The position numbers and the translations under genes were made by a program. Below are positions 18,389-26,938 of a stretch of DNA of 64,000 nucleotides, one piece after another (position 1 is the stretch's first letter; each line of letters opens with the position of its first letter). This DNA is from a methanogenic archaeon ISO4-H5 (lineage in GTDB: Archaea > Thermoplasmatota > Thermoplasmata > Methanomassiliicoccales > Methanomethylophilaceae). Under the pieces are notes generated by a model. It worked only from the letters and a program-made list of their open reading frames with translations, was not told the origin of the DNA and ran no database searches. Location: positions 62,001-126,000 of the forward strand of contig CP014214.1 of assembly GCA_001560915.1 (NCBI GenBank). Reading direction: 5' to 3'.

Positions 18389-19710
18389 TGTCCGCGGATC
18401 TGCTTCATGTGGTCGATCCTCTTCTGGATGAGGGCGGCCGTGCCGATGTCGTGGCGGACAGCGATGGCGTCGCACTTGACATAGCTGAGTCCTGCCTCGC
18501 AGTTCCTCTCAGCCTCTTCCAGACTGTCGCCGACTCCGACGATTCCGATGGAACGGGAGGTGCCGGTGACCAGTTTGCCACCGTTCTTGTCGACGCTTCC
18601 GAAGTAAGCCACCGATCCGGTGTTGGCGATGCTGTCGAGGTCGATGGAGATGGTGTGCCCTGCCTCGGACTTGACTCCGTATCCCCTGGGTACGACGTAC
18701 TTGCAGACAGTGGCCTTGTTGGCGAATCTGACCTCTTTGTCCTTCAGTTTGCCGCCGGCCATCCATTTGATGATCTCGGTGAAGTCGGTCTGGAGCGTGG
18801 TGAGGACGTTCATGGCCTCGGGGTCTCCGAACCTGGCGTTGATCTCGATGATCTTGGGTCCGGTCTTGGTGAGCATGAACTGGCCGTACATGGTTCCGCG
18901 GTAGGGGCAGCCCTCGGAGGCGAGTGCCTTGACGATGGCCCTCACGATCTCGATGGATTTCTGGCGTTCCTCCTCGGTGACGAAGGGCAGGAGGTGGTTG
19001 GCATCGCTGTACGAACCCATTCCTCCGGTGTTGGGTCCGAGGTCTCCCTCGTAGGCCCTCTTGTGGTCCTGGACCAGGGGCATGGGGTAGACCTCATCTC
19101 CGTTGGTGAAGACCATCTGGGTGAACTCCTCTCCCTCGGCCTTTTCCTCGATTATGACCTTTCCTCCGCCGACGTTGCCCTCGAAGATCTCCTTGATGTA
19201 CTCGATGGTCTCCTCGAGGTTGGTGAGCTGGTCTCCCTGGACCTTGACTCCCTTTCCGCCGGTGAGTCCGACGGGTTTTACTGCGACTTTGTAGGGAACG
19301 GTCTTGACGTATTCGATGGCATCCGCTTCGTTGTCGAAGCTCTTGTATCCGAGGTTGCCGTCGATCTTGTATTTGTCGACCAGGTTCCTCATGAAGGTCT
19401 TGGAGGTCTCGATCCTGGCGGCATCTTTGGTGGGAGAGGCGCATTTGATTCCGATGTGTTCCAGAGCATCCACGACTCCGCTCGAGAGAGGTGCCTCGGG
19501 TCCGATGAACGCGTACTCCACGAAGTTGTTGATGGCGAAATCGCAGATTTTGTCGATGTCGTCCTCGCTGGCGAGAAGCACCTCCTTGGCCCTCTTGGCG
19601 ATTCCGGGGTTGCTGTTCTTCATCACTGCGTAGATTTCCGCATTGGCACGTGCCAACGCCTCAACGGCCGCATGCTCCCTTGCTCCTCCGCCTACTGTAA
19701 GAATCTTCAT
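18385..19710 (-). CDS. purD: Phosphoribosylamine-glycine ligase (GAR synthetase)
   Basis: Second step of purine biosynthesis: ATP-dependent ligation of glycine to phosphoribosylamine. 441 aa. The N-terminus MKILTVGGGAREHA is typical. ATP-grasp segments include KPVGLTGGKGVKV, GPNTGGMGSYSDA and the metal-binding EINARFGDPEAM. It starts 12 bases after the hypB stop and overlaps truA at its end, so hypB-purD-truA-translin forms a probable operon. Confidence 0.96.
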   Translation of the reverse strand: MKILTVGGGAREHAAVEALARANAEIYAVMKNSNPGIAKRAKEVLLASEDDIDKICDFAINNFVEYAFIGPEAPLSSGVVDALEHIGIKCASPTKDAARIETSKTFMRNLVDKYKIDGNLGYKSFDNEADAIEYVKTVPYKVAVKPVGLTGGKGVKVQGDQLTNLEETIEYIKEIFEGNVGGGKVIIEEKAEGEEFTQMVFTNGDEVYPMPLVQDHKRAYEGDLGPNTGGMGSYSDANHLLPFVTEEERQKSIEIVRAIVKALASEGCPYRGTMYGQFMLTKTGPKIIEINARFGDPEAMNVLTTLQTDFTEIIKWMAGGKLKDKEVRFANKATVCKYVVPRGYGVKSEAGHTISIDLDSIANTGSVAYFGSVDKNGGKLVTGTSRSIGIVGVGDSLEEAERNCEAGLSYVKCDAIAVRHDIGTAALIQKRIDHMKQIRGQ

Positions 19711-19722
19711 GAACTCTCCTCC

Positions 19723-20373
19723 TCAAAATCCGAATGCATCTATGATCTCGTCGACCCCGTTTCCCTTCCTGGCACTGCAGGTGTACATTTCTTTGAGGCC
19801 GCCGGTCAGCTTGTTGTAGTCCTTGGTGATGACGCTCGGGTCGACACCCACCGCATCCGCGATATCCATCTTGTTCAGGATGGCGATGTCGGAGTGCTGG
19901 AAGACGGCATGGTGCTTCCTGACCATGTCGTCGCCCTCGGTGGTGGAGACCACCACGGCGCGGTAATCGGTGCCCAGCGGGAAGTCCGCGGGGCAGACCA
20001 GGTTGCCCACGTTCTCGATAATCATCACATCGTATTTGTCCAGGTCGATGTCCGCAAGGCACTTCTTGATCAGGTTGGCGTCGAGATGGCATTCCTTCCC
20101 GGTGTTGCAGTTGACCGCATCCAGTCCCGCCTCGCGGAACCTGGTGAAGTCATCGTCGCCGGTGACATCGCCCGCGATGACGCAGACCCTTTTGCCGCGG
20201 GACACCAGTCTCTTGCCGATCTCGATGATGAGAGCGGTCTTGCCGGCGCCGATGGAGCCCATGAAGTCCACGGATTTGATGCCGTGTTCCTTCAGAAGGT
20301 GGTAGTTCTCGTGTGCGATCTTGTTGTTCGCTCTCAGAACATCGAACTCCATTCCGGCCTGGATAATGTGCAT
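19723..20373 (-). CDS. hypB: Hydrogenase nickel-insertion GTPase HypB
   Basis: GTPase that delivers nickel during NiFe-hydrogenase maturation. 216 aa, with the P-loop GSIGAGKTALI at about residues 40-50, the metal-site Cys-His of GKECHLDA, the switch DVMIIENVGNL and the base-specificity segment LNKMDIADAVG. The N-terminus lacks the histidine-rich nickel-storage stretch found in some bacterial HypB. The start MHIIQAGMEFDVLRANN fits the family, and CTTATAG lies about 27 nt upstream (around 20397-20404). hypE is elsewhere in the window (32660-33706), so the hyp genes are dispersed. Confidence 0.94.
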   Translation of the reverse strand: MHIIQAGMEFDVLRANNKIAHENYHLLKEHGIKSVDFMGSIGAGKTALIIEIGKRLVSRGKRVCVIAGDVTGDDDFTRFREAGLDAVNCNTGKECHLDANLIKKCLADIDLDKYDVMIIENVGNLVCPADFPLGTDYRAVVVSTTEGDDMVRKHHAVFQHSDIAILNKMDIADAVGVDPSVITKDYNKLTGGLKEMYTCSARKGNGVDEIIDAFGF

Positions 20374-20461
20374 AATGCCTCTATCGACACGGTCCCCTAT
20401 AAGGGTATCCACGCACGCACACGATACATTAAAGAAAAAGGGGAGCATAGTCCCACCCATT

Positions 20462-21757
20462 ATGAGCTATGCTGACTTCCTTTCAAAGAAACTGGCTGAC
20501 GCCGGTGCGGAAGAGGGCTGCATGCTGAACGTGGAGTCTTCCGGTAAGACCTACCGCGGGGTGCTGATGCCCCACCACGAGTTCAGCGGGCACGATATCC
20601 TTATCCTCAAGATGAAGAGCGGATACAACATCGGTATCAGGATGGCGGAGGATGCCAAGATCTCCGTCGAGTCCAGGCCCGTGGAGAGGGTCAAGCACGA
20701 GTCCGAGGACGCCCCCAAGGCCGGTCTGAAGACCATCGTCCTCATCGGTACCGGCGGAACCATCGCATCCTACGTGGATTACCGTACCGGAGCCGTCCAC
20801 CCCGCGCTTTCCACCTCTGACATGATCAACGCGGTCCCCGAGATCAAGGAGATCGCCAACCTGAAGGCCAATGTCCTGTTCTCCATCTTCTCCGAGAACA
20901 TGACCGTCCCCCACTGGCAGAAGCTCGCCGAGGCCATCGCCGACGAGCTCAACAACGGTGCGGATGCGGTCATTGTGCCCCACGGAACCGACACTATGGG
21001 ATACACCGCCGCGGCAGTGTCATTCATGCTCGGCGACATCTCCAAACCCGTGGTCTTCGTAGGTGCCCAGAGGTCCTCCGACAGGCCTTCTTCCGATGCA
21101 AGCAGCAACCTCATGGCAGCAGCCAGGTTCTGCGTCAACGGCAACGCCGCAGGCGTGTTCGTCGTCATGCACGAGGGCTCCGGCGACGATACCTTCGCCG
21201 TCCACCTCGGTACCAGGGTCAGGAAGATGCACACCTCCCGCAGGGATGCCTTCAAGAGCATCAACGTGCCCCCCGTGGCCATCGTGGACAGGGCAGGAAA
21301 GATCACCTTCAACGAGAAGCTCAGGCCCGTCAGCAAGGACAAGGTCGCAGTCAGCAGCGACATGTGCCAGCAGGTCGTACTTCTCCAGTTCTACCCCGGC
21401 ATGGATCCTGAACTCTTCCGTGACGTGATCCTCAAAAGCAAGGGAGTTGTCATTGCCGGCTCCGGACTCGGACACGTCAACGGCAACATGGTCCCCCTCC
21501 TGAAGGAGGCTTCCGACAAGGGCATCGTGGTGGTCATCACCTCCCAGTGTCTCAACGGAAGGACCAACCTCAATGTGTACAACACCGGCAGGGATATGCT
21601 GAACGCGGGAGTCATCACCGTCCAGGATATGCTGCCCGAGACCGCCTACGCCAAGCTCATGTGGGCGCTCGCCAACACCAAATCCGCCGAAGCGGCCAAG
21701 GAGGTCATGAAGACCTGCCTGGCCGGCGAGATGAGCGACAGGAGGCTGATGCTGTGA
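20462..21757 (+). CDS. gatD: Glutamyl-tRNA(Gln) amidotransferase subunit D
   Basis: Asparaginase-like subunit (431 aa) of the archaea-specific GatDE amidotransferase, which makes Gln-tRNA(Gln) by amidating mischarged Glu-tRNA(Gln); GatD supplies ammonia from glutamine. Residues 1-85 form the GatD N-terminal domain. The catalytic asparaginase motifs are LIGTGGTIASYVDY and VPHGTDTMGYTAAAV. The start MSYADFLSKKLADAG is at ATG 20462, with a TACATTAAAG-type box about 30 nt upstream. The stop overlaps the gatE GTG (GTGA). Confidence 0.95.
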   Translation: MSYADFLSKKLADAGAEEGCMLNVESSGKTYRGVLMPHHEFSGHDILILKMKSGYNIGIRMAEDAKISVESRPVERVKHESEDAPKAGLKTIVLIGTGGTIASYVDYRTGAVHPALSTSDMINAVPEIKEIANLKANVLFSIFSENMTVPHWQKLAEAIADELNNGADAVIVPHGTDTMGYTAAAVSFMLGDISKPVVFVGAQRSSDRPSSDASSNLMAAARFCVNGNAAGVFVVMHEGSGDDTFAVHLGTRVRKMHTSRRDAFKSINVPPVAIVDRAGKITFNEKLRPVSKDKVAVSSDMCQQVVLLQFYPGMDPELFRDVILKSKGVVIAGSGLGHVNGNMVPLLKEASDKGIVVVITSQCLNGRTNLNVYNTGRDMLNAGVITVQDMLPETAYAKLMWALANTKSAEAAKEVMKTCLAGEMSDRRLML

Positions 21758-23631
21758 GCGATGAGAAATACGAGATGATGTGCGGTATCGAGATCCATCA
21801 GCAGCTCGACACCCACAAGCTCTTCTGCGACTGCGAGAGCAACCTGTCGGAAGAGGGAACCGGCGGAATCTACCGCCGCCTCAGGCCCACCACCTCCGAG
21901 ATGGGAGAGGTCGACCGTGCCGCTCTGGCACAGTTCATGAGGGGCTACGGATACAGCTATCAGAGCTGCCCCTGCGAGACCTGTCTGGTGGAGCTCGACG
22001 AGGAGCCTCCCCACGAGGTCAACCCCGAGGCCATGGAGACCACGCTCATCTTCTCCGAGCTGGTCGGGGCCAACGTCATCGACGAAGTGCAGTTCATGAG
22101 GAAGATCGTCGTCGACGGTTCCAACACCTCCGGATTCCAGAGGACCTCCCTGGTCGCCGTGGACGGCGCCATCGATGTGGAGGCCATCGGCAAGAAGGTC
22201 GGCATTCTCTCCGTATGTCTTGAGGAGGATGCATGCCGTAAGATCGACGCCACCGCCGACACCGTCACCTGGAGGACCGACCGTCTGGGTATTCCCCTCA
22301 TCGAGGTCGCAACCGCACCCGACATGAGGACTCCCGAGGAGGTCTACGAGGTAGCCGCCAGGATCGGATCCCTGCTCAGGGCCACCAAGAGGGTCAAGAG
22401 GGGACTCGGAACCATCAGGGAGGATCTCAACATCTCCATCCCCGAGGGTGCACGTATCGAGATCAAGGGAGTACAGGAGCTCAGGCTGCTGCCCGAGTTC
22501 GTTTCCAACGAGGTCAACAGGCAGAAGAACCTGGTCAGGGTCATGAAGATCCTGAAGGAGAGGGGAACCGCCCCCGCACCCGTCGACATCGTGGACGTCA
22601 CCGACCTCTTCAAGGACTGTCAGGCCAAGGTCATCGTCGGTGCCCTGAAGGACAAGGGAAAGGTCCTCGCAGTGAGGCTTCCCGGATTCGCGGGTGTCAT
22701 GAACGGCGACAACAAGACCCTCAGGCTGGGTGCCGAGATGGCACAGTACGCCCGTACTGTCGGAGTAAAGGGAATCTTCCACTCCGACGAGCTTCCCAAC
22801 TACGGAATCGAGCAGGCAGAGGTCGACAGGCTGCGCGAACACCTCGGAATGACCGGCGAGTTCGATGCGTTCGTCATCTGCGCCGCACCCGAGAAGAAGG
22901 CCAAATCCGCTCTCAATCTGGCTGTCGAGAGGGCCAACATGGCTCTCGACGGAGTCCCCGAGGAGACCAGGGATCCCCTTCCCGACGGAACCACCAGGTA
23001 CTCCAGGCCTCTGCCCGGAGCCGCCAGGATGTATCCTGAGACCGATGTGCCTCCCACTCCCATCCCCGCGGTGAGGCTGGAACGCATCAAAGCCAACCTT
23101 CCCGAGATGCCCGAGCAGGTGGAGGCACGCCTCATCAGCAAGTACGGAATCAATGCCCAGCAGGCCCACCAGATCGTCAGGCAGGGCAGGGACGACCTCT
23201 TCTGTCAGATCGCCGATGAGTTCGACCTGTCCGCAGTGGCCGCCACCACCTTCCAGAACACCTTCCAGGAGCTGGAGCACGAGGGCATCGACACCGACTT
23301 ATTCTCCTATGATGAACTGTATGCAGTGTTCTCCGGACTCAAGGCCGGCAAATACGCCAAGGAAGCCATCCCCGCCATCCTCAAGGAGATGGCGACCGGA
23401 ACCGACCTCGAGGCCGCCGTTAAGAAGCTCGGAGTCACCGCAGTCGGTGCCGACGAGGCAGCGGCCATCATCGAGAAGATTGTGAAGGAGCGCGAGGACT
23501 TTGTCCGCGCCAAGGGCATGGCCGCCATCGGCGGACTTATGGGCCCCGTCATGGGTGCGCTCAGAGGAAAGATCGACGGCAAACAGGCCAACGAGCTCCT
23601 CACCGCAGCCATCAAGAAGTTGCTCGGCTGA
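21754..23631 (+). CDS. gatE: Glutamyl-tRNA(Gln) amidotransferase subunit E
   Basis: Kinase/tRNA-binding subunit (625 aa) of GatDE. It phosphorylates the Glu on tRNA(Gln) and passes it ammonia from GatD. The N-terminal signature CGIEIHQQLDTHKLFCDC and the GatB/E catalytic core (IREDLNISIPEGARIEIKG, RYSRPLPGAARMYPETD) are present. The C-terminal helical tail (about residues 480-625) is the YqeY/tRNA-binding part. The start is a GTG that overlaps the gatD stop, typical translational coupling. Confidence 0.95.
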   Translation: MSDEKYEMMCGIEIHQQLDTHKLFCDCESNLSEEGTGGIYRRLRPTTSEMGEVDRAALAQFMRGYGYSYQSCPCETCLVELDEEPPHEVNPEAMETTLIFSELVGANVIDEVQFMRKIVVDGSNTSGFQRTSLVAVDGAIDVEAIGKKVGILSVCLEEDACRKIDATADTVTWRTDRLGIPLIEVATAPDMRTPEEVYEVAARIGSLLRATKRVKRGLGTIREDLNISIPEGARIEIKGVQELRLLPEFVSNEVNRQKNLVRVMKILKERGTAPAPVDIVDVTDLFKDCQAKVIVGALKDKGKVLAVRLPGFAGVMNGDNKTLRLGAEMAQYARTVGVKGIFHSDELPNYGIEQAEVDRLREHLGMTGEFDAFVICAAPEKKAKSALNLAVERANMALDGVPEETRDPLPDGTTRYSRPLPGAARMYPETDVPPTPIPAVRLERIKANLPEMPEQVEARLISKYGINAQQAHQIVRQGRDDLFCQIADEFDLSAVAATTFQNTFQELEHEGIDTDLFSYDELYAVFSGLKAGKYAKEAIPAILKEMATGTDLEAAVKKLGVTAVGADEAAAIIEKIVKEREDFVRAKGMAAIGGLMGPVMGALRGKIDGKQANELLTAAIKKLLG

Positions 23632-23642
23632 TCAAACTCTAA

Positions 23643-23697
23643 ACCGGCCCGGCAACGGGCCGGTACACATGTGCCAGACATGTGTTGGCACATAACT
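23643..23697. terminator. Tandem hairpins between gatE and the convergent methyltransferase gene
   Basis: The first stem is ACCGGCCCG / CGGGCCGGT with a GCAA loop (23643-23664). The second stem is ATGTGCCA / TGGCACAT, followed by AACTTTTTCTTTC. The pair lies in the 73-bp space between two converging genes and probably ends both transcripts. Confidence 0.75.
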
Positions 23698-23704
23698 TTT
23701 TCTT

Positions 23705-24271
23705 TCAGAAATCTATCTCGAGGACACGCAGGACCTCGAAGAACAGAGGCAGTTTCCCGAGTTCCTTCATGGTCCTGCCTTTCAGGAGGTCGTCAAGCTT
23801 TTCCTGATCCATGAGGGACGAGACCACCACAATGACCCTGCCTCCAGGCAGGAGATGTTCCGGTGCTTTCTCCAAGAGTTCGGGTAAGGGGCCCATACCG
23901 TCCGACCCTCCCGACCAGGCCTTGGCGAGGAGACCTTCTTCCTCCACGGGCAGATAGGGGAGGTTGAAGATAATCGTATCATATCTCTCGGAGAATGCCG
24001 AGTAGATGTCGGTCTCCCTCACGTCGAGCCTCGCTCCGTTCGCCTCTGCGTTCCTCCTTGCGAGGGCCACCGCCTTCGGGTTGATGTCGCCGCAGGAGAC
24101 CTCCGCACCGTTCAGCGCGCAATGGATGGAGACGATCCCGGAACCGCAGCCGATCTCCAGCACCCTCTCTCCCTGACGGACATCGAAGGATTTCACCAGT
24201 AGGATGCTGTCTTCCGATGGCGGATAGACGTCGTCATCCTTGGCGATATCGAGGTCGTGGAGATACTGCAT
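23705..24271 (-). CDS. HemK2/Mtq2-like SAM-dependent methyltransferase (release-factor glutamine methyltransferase type)
   Basis: 188-aa class I methyltransferase resembling archaeal HemK proteins, which methylate the GGQ glutamine of release factor aRF1 or other targets. Motif I is VLEIGCGSGIVSIHCA, motif II GDINPKAVALARRN. The substrate loop, normally NPPY, here reads FNLPYLP (about residues 98-104). It ends against the gatE terminator and is divergent from an MBL-fold gene, with a short shared promoter region. Confidence 0.8.
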   Translation of the reverse strand: MQYLHDLDIAKDDDVYPPSEDSILLVKSFDVRQGERVLEIGCGSGIVSIHCALNGAEVSCGDINPKAVALARRNAEANGARLDVRETDIYSAFSERYDTIIFNLPYLPVEEEGLLAKAWSGGSDGMGPLPELLEKAPEHLLPGGRVIVVVSSLMDQEKLDDLLKGRTMKELGKLPLFFEVLRVLEIDF

Positions 24272-24295
24272 GTGTCACAAAAGCGACTAAATCCG

Positions 24296-24301
24296 TTTAA
24301 A
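24296..24301. promoter_or_regulatory. Palindromic TATA element between divergent genes
   Basis: TTTAAA, its own reverse complement, is the only strong A/T core in the 51-bp gap. Its centre is 24.5 nt before the MBL-fold gene start (24323) and 27.5 nt before the methyltransferase start (24271), suitable for leaderless transcription in both directions. Confidence 0.6.
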
Positions 24302-24322
24302 TGTGCGGGTCGATGACCATGC

Positions 24323-24907
24323 ATGAATTCCATCGATGTACTGGTGCTCGGATATCTCGAGCGCTTCGAGGACGGCTCCGTGAACCTGAAGGAGACCTGG
24401 TCCACCTCGTCACTCATACGCACCGACGACGGGCACGTCATCGTGGTAGACACCAGCAGCGATTTCATGAGGTCCCCCATAAAATCAGCCTTCAAGCAGA
24501 TCGGGAAGATCTTCCCGGACGATGTGGACATGGTGGTGCTCACCCACTGCCATACCGACCACATCGGCAACGTATCCCTGTTCAAGAATGCCGCCGTCTA
24601 CGTCCACGAGGGGGAGGAATGCACCATCCCTAATGCGAAGATCGTGAAGGCGGACACGGAGATCGCCAAGGGCGTCCGCCTGGTCCACACCCCCGGCCAT
24701 TCAGACGGTTCCATGAGCGTGTTCGTGGAGGCCGACCGCAGGTACGCGATCGTAGGCGACGTGGCACCCCTGAAGGACAACTTCACCAAGAGGATCATCC
24801 CCGCCCTTCACACGGATGCGGAGGCCGCCAGGGCGAGCCTCGAGAAGATAGCGGAATGGGCGGACGTCATCGTACCCGGCCACGACAAGCCTTTCAAGGT
24901 CAGATGA
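24323..24907 (+). CDS. MBL-fold metallohydrolase
   Basis: 194-aa metallo-beta-lactamase fold protein. The zinc motif HxHxDH reads THCHTDHIGN (about residues 73-82), and further ligands are in HTPGHSDGS, VGDVA and VPGHDKP. It is a single-domain hydrolase without a diagnostic extra domain, so the substrate is unknown. Leaderless start at ATG 24323. A bypass role such as thioester or glyoxalase-II-like hydrolysis is possible but not shown. Confidence 0.85.
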   Translation: MNSIDVLVLGYLERFEDGSVNLKETWSTSSLIRTDDGHVIVVDTSSDFMRSPIKSAFKQIGKIFPDDVDMVVLTHCHTDHIGNVSLFKNAAVYVHEGEECTIPNAKIVKADTEIAKGVRLVHTPGHSDGSMSVFVEADRRYAIVGDVAPLKDNFTKRIIPALHTDAEAARASLEKIAEWADVIVPGHDKPFKVR

Positions 24908-24981
24908 GGAGATAAGCTTAAATCCCGAACTATATAGGCCGCGATACAAATTCTGCGGATTGTCCGCAGGTGGTGAGAAAC

Positions 24982-25662
24982 ATGTCCGATATGCCCGATA
25001 CGATTTACAACGAGTGCCCCGACTGCGGGGATGTCACCGAACACAAGATACTGAAAGCCAAGATGGGCAACTTCAACGTCAACGGAACCTTCCAATGCAA
25101 GGAGTGCGGACGTGTGTTCTCGGGAGTCATCAGGCTTCCCAAGGAGTTCGAGGTGAAGGTCCTGCTCAGCGATGGCGACCTGACCGAGACCACCCAGACC
25201 ATGCTGAGGGAGGACGAGATCGTCGCCGTGGGCGATGAGTTCGACCTCGATGACGGCAGGCATGTGCAGATCACCTACATCGAGCTTCCCGACGGAAGCA
25301 GGAAGAAGAAGGTCCCCGCCACCGAGGTCAAAGCCCTCTGGGTCAAGGCCTTCGGCGTGCTGATGGTGAAGGTCTCCGTCAACGATTACAAGAAGACCTA
25401 TCCCATGCTCTGCGAGGCGGAACCCGACGACGAGTTCACCGTCGGAATGTTCATGCACTTCGACCTCTGGGACTGCGTGATCCACGCCATCAAGACCAAG
25501 GACCGTCTGCTCAGGAAGGGTACCGCGGAGGCCAGGGACATCGTCCGTATCTACGCCAAGATCAGGCACAGGGACGGCACCACCGCACCCATGGACGACA
25601 GCGAGTTCGATGACGAGCAGTTCGAGTTCGCGGACGACGCAGTCATGGACTTCGAAGAGTGA
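24982..25662 (+). CDS. HVO_0476-family archaeal zinc-finger protein
   Basis: 226-aa archaeal protein with an N-terminal zinc ribbon of two CxxC pairs (CPDCGD and CKECGR, about residues 11-40), followed by a beta-rich region and an acidic C-terminus (DDSEFDDEQFEFADDAVMDFEE). It matches the uncharacterised archaeal family known as HVO_0476 / COG1326. ATG 24982 is preferred because GGTGGTGAG lies six to eight bases before it; an upstream in-frame GTG (24970) is less likely. A TATA-like ACTATATAGG is at about 24930. No function is established. Confidence 0.85.
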   Translation: MSDMPDTIYNECPDCGDVTEHKILKAKMGNFNVNGTFQCKECGRVFSGVIRLPKEFEVKVLLSDGDLTETTQTMLREDEIVAVGDEFDLDDGRHVQITYIELPDGSRKKKVPATEVKALWVKAFGVLMVKVSVNDYKKTYPMLCEAEPDDEFTVGMFMHFDLWDCVIHAIKTKDRLLRKGTAEARDIVRIYAKIRHRDGTTAPMDDSEFDDEQFEFADDAVMDFEE

Positions 25663-25672
25663 AACCATTCAA

Positions 25673-25690
25673 CCCGGGCATCTGCCCGGG
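25673..25690. terminator. Hairpin between convergent genes
   Basis: Perfect 8-bp stem CCCGGGCA / TGCCCGGG with a TC loop, between the zinc-finger gene (ends 25662) and the HAD phosphatase (ends 25710). It probably serves both directions. Confidence 0.75.
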
Positions 25691-25709
25691 ATTCATGTTA
25701 TTTGCAAAA

Positions 25710-26372
25710 TCAGTTAATGTCGCTCGGCAGGATGTAGTCGAGGACGTCTGAGATAGTTTCGGAGACTATCGTGTGGGTGGCCGCGTCTGAGGTGTAGGGA
25801 TCGGTGGGATTGAACGCGATCGACAGTGCCGAGTTCTTGAACATGGGGATGTCGGTGAACGAGTTGCCGATGGACACTGTGCGTTCGGGAGTGGTGTGAT
25901 ACTTCTCGATGAACTTCCTCACCCAGGGACTCTTGTCCGCCAAATCGACGATATCGATGCCTTCTCCCGTGAGTTTTCCTTCGTCATCGACCTCCAATGC
26001 ATCGGAGATGAAGTCGTCGAAGCCGAATTCGTTCATGATCATCTTGGCGGCAATGTCGATGCCTCCGCTGACGATGACACACTTCATTCCAGCTTCCTGC
26101 AGGGAAGCCACAGTCTCCTGGATGCCGTCGATGAGCGGTACCTTCTGGAAGATACCTATGAGATCCTTGACACAGAGGTCGGGCTTGGCCTTCTTCCAGG
26201 TGCTGATATCGCTGCGCATGAACTCCCTCTCGGTGATCTCCTGGTTGATGAAGGCTTTGTACCCTTCCTCGTTGGAGGTCCCAAGGCATTCGTGGATCCA
26301 TTTCCATGTACTCCTCACCCTGGTAAGGGTGCCGTCCATGTCGAAACAGACCAGGTCGTACTTGCTCAGCAT
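25710..26372 (-). CDS. HAD-superfamily phosphatase, phosphoserine phosphatase-like
   Basis: 220-aa hydrolase with the HAD motifs DMDGTLT (nucleophile Asp, about residues 11-17), VSGG (motif II) and the late GNSFTDIPMF segment (motif IV), like SerB-type enzymes. The cap region is helical. Phosphoserine phosphatase is possible, but several archaeal paralogues act on other phosphomonoesters. The start MLSKYDLVCFDMDG (26372) is chosen because GGAG lies upstream and a TTATG box is about 26 nt away. It is divergent from the MORN gene. Confidence 0.82.
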   Translation of the reverse strand: MLSKYDLVCFDMDGTLTRVRSTWKWIHECLGTSNEEGYKAFINQEITEREFMRSDISTWKKAKPDLCVKDLIGIFQKVPLIDGIQETVASLQEAGMKCVIVSGGIDIAAKMIMNEFGFDDFISDALEVDDEGKLTGEGIDIVDLADKSPWVRKFIEKYHTTPERTVSIGNSFTDIPMFKNSALSIAFNPTDPYTSDAATHTIVSETISDVLDYILPSDIN

Positions 26373-26432
26373 GCTGCCCCATATCTCCTTTCGACATAAG
26401 TTCTTATCTAGGACGAGAACATCGGTCAATCA

Positions 26433-26897
26433 ATGGAAATGCCTGAGGATTATGTCAGGATTCAGTATGCGGACGGTTTCTACCTGGGACAGGTGGCCGA
26501 GGACGGGAAGACCGAACACGGTCACGGAATGTTCTCCTGGGACAACGGCAATATCTATACCGGAGAGTTCAGGAACGGACGCTTCAACGGCCACGGACGC
26601 TATGCCTGGGCCGACGGAAGGATCTACGACGGAGATTTCCTCGACGATACCATTTCGGGACGCGGAGTCATGACCTGGCCTTCCGGCGACAGGTATGAGG
26701 GCGATTTCTCCAACGGGGTCATGGCAGGACAGGGTATCCGTTATTTCGCCAACGGCGACAGGTACGAAGGGGCATTCGCCAACAACACCATGGAAGGCGA
26801 GGGCAGGTACTACGCGGCGGACGGTTCCATCGTTTATGACGGCCCCTGGGTGCAGGGATGCGCTGTCAACTCCGACGACAAGCGTCTCACCGAGTGA
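26433..26897 (+). CDS. MORN-repeat protein
   Basis: 154 aa made almost wholly of MORN repeats (about six). Repeated Y-x-G-x-F/Y segments include IYTGEFRNGRFNGHGRYAW, IYDGDFLDDTISGRGVMTW and RYEGDFSNGVMAGQGIRYF. MORN repeats form an extended beta-meander used for membrane or protein binding in eukaryotes and in some bacteria. There is no signal peptide or membrane helix. Start ATG 26433, with TTCTTATCTA about 27 nt upstream; ATG 26439 is an alternative. Confidence 0.85.
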   Translation: MEMPEDYVRIQYADGFYLGQVAEDGKTEHGHGMFSWDNGNIYTGEFRNGRFNGHGRYAWADGRIYDGDFLDDTISGRGVMTWPSGDRYEGDFSNGVMAGQGIRYFANGDRYEGAFANNTMEGEGRYYAADGSIVYDGPWVQGCAVNSDDKRLTE

Positions 26898-26938
26898 AGT
26901 GCTTTTTATCGGTACGCACATACTGTCTACGAACACGC

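Noticed and set aside
23643-23664. Hairpin after gatE as an attachment site.
   Set aside because: The position between converging genes and the T-run behind the second stem fit a terminator better.
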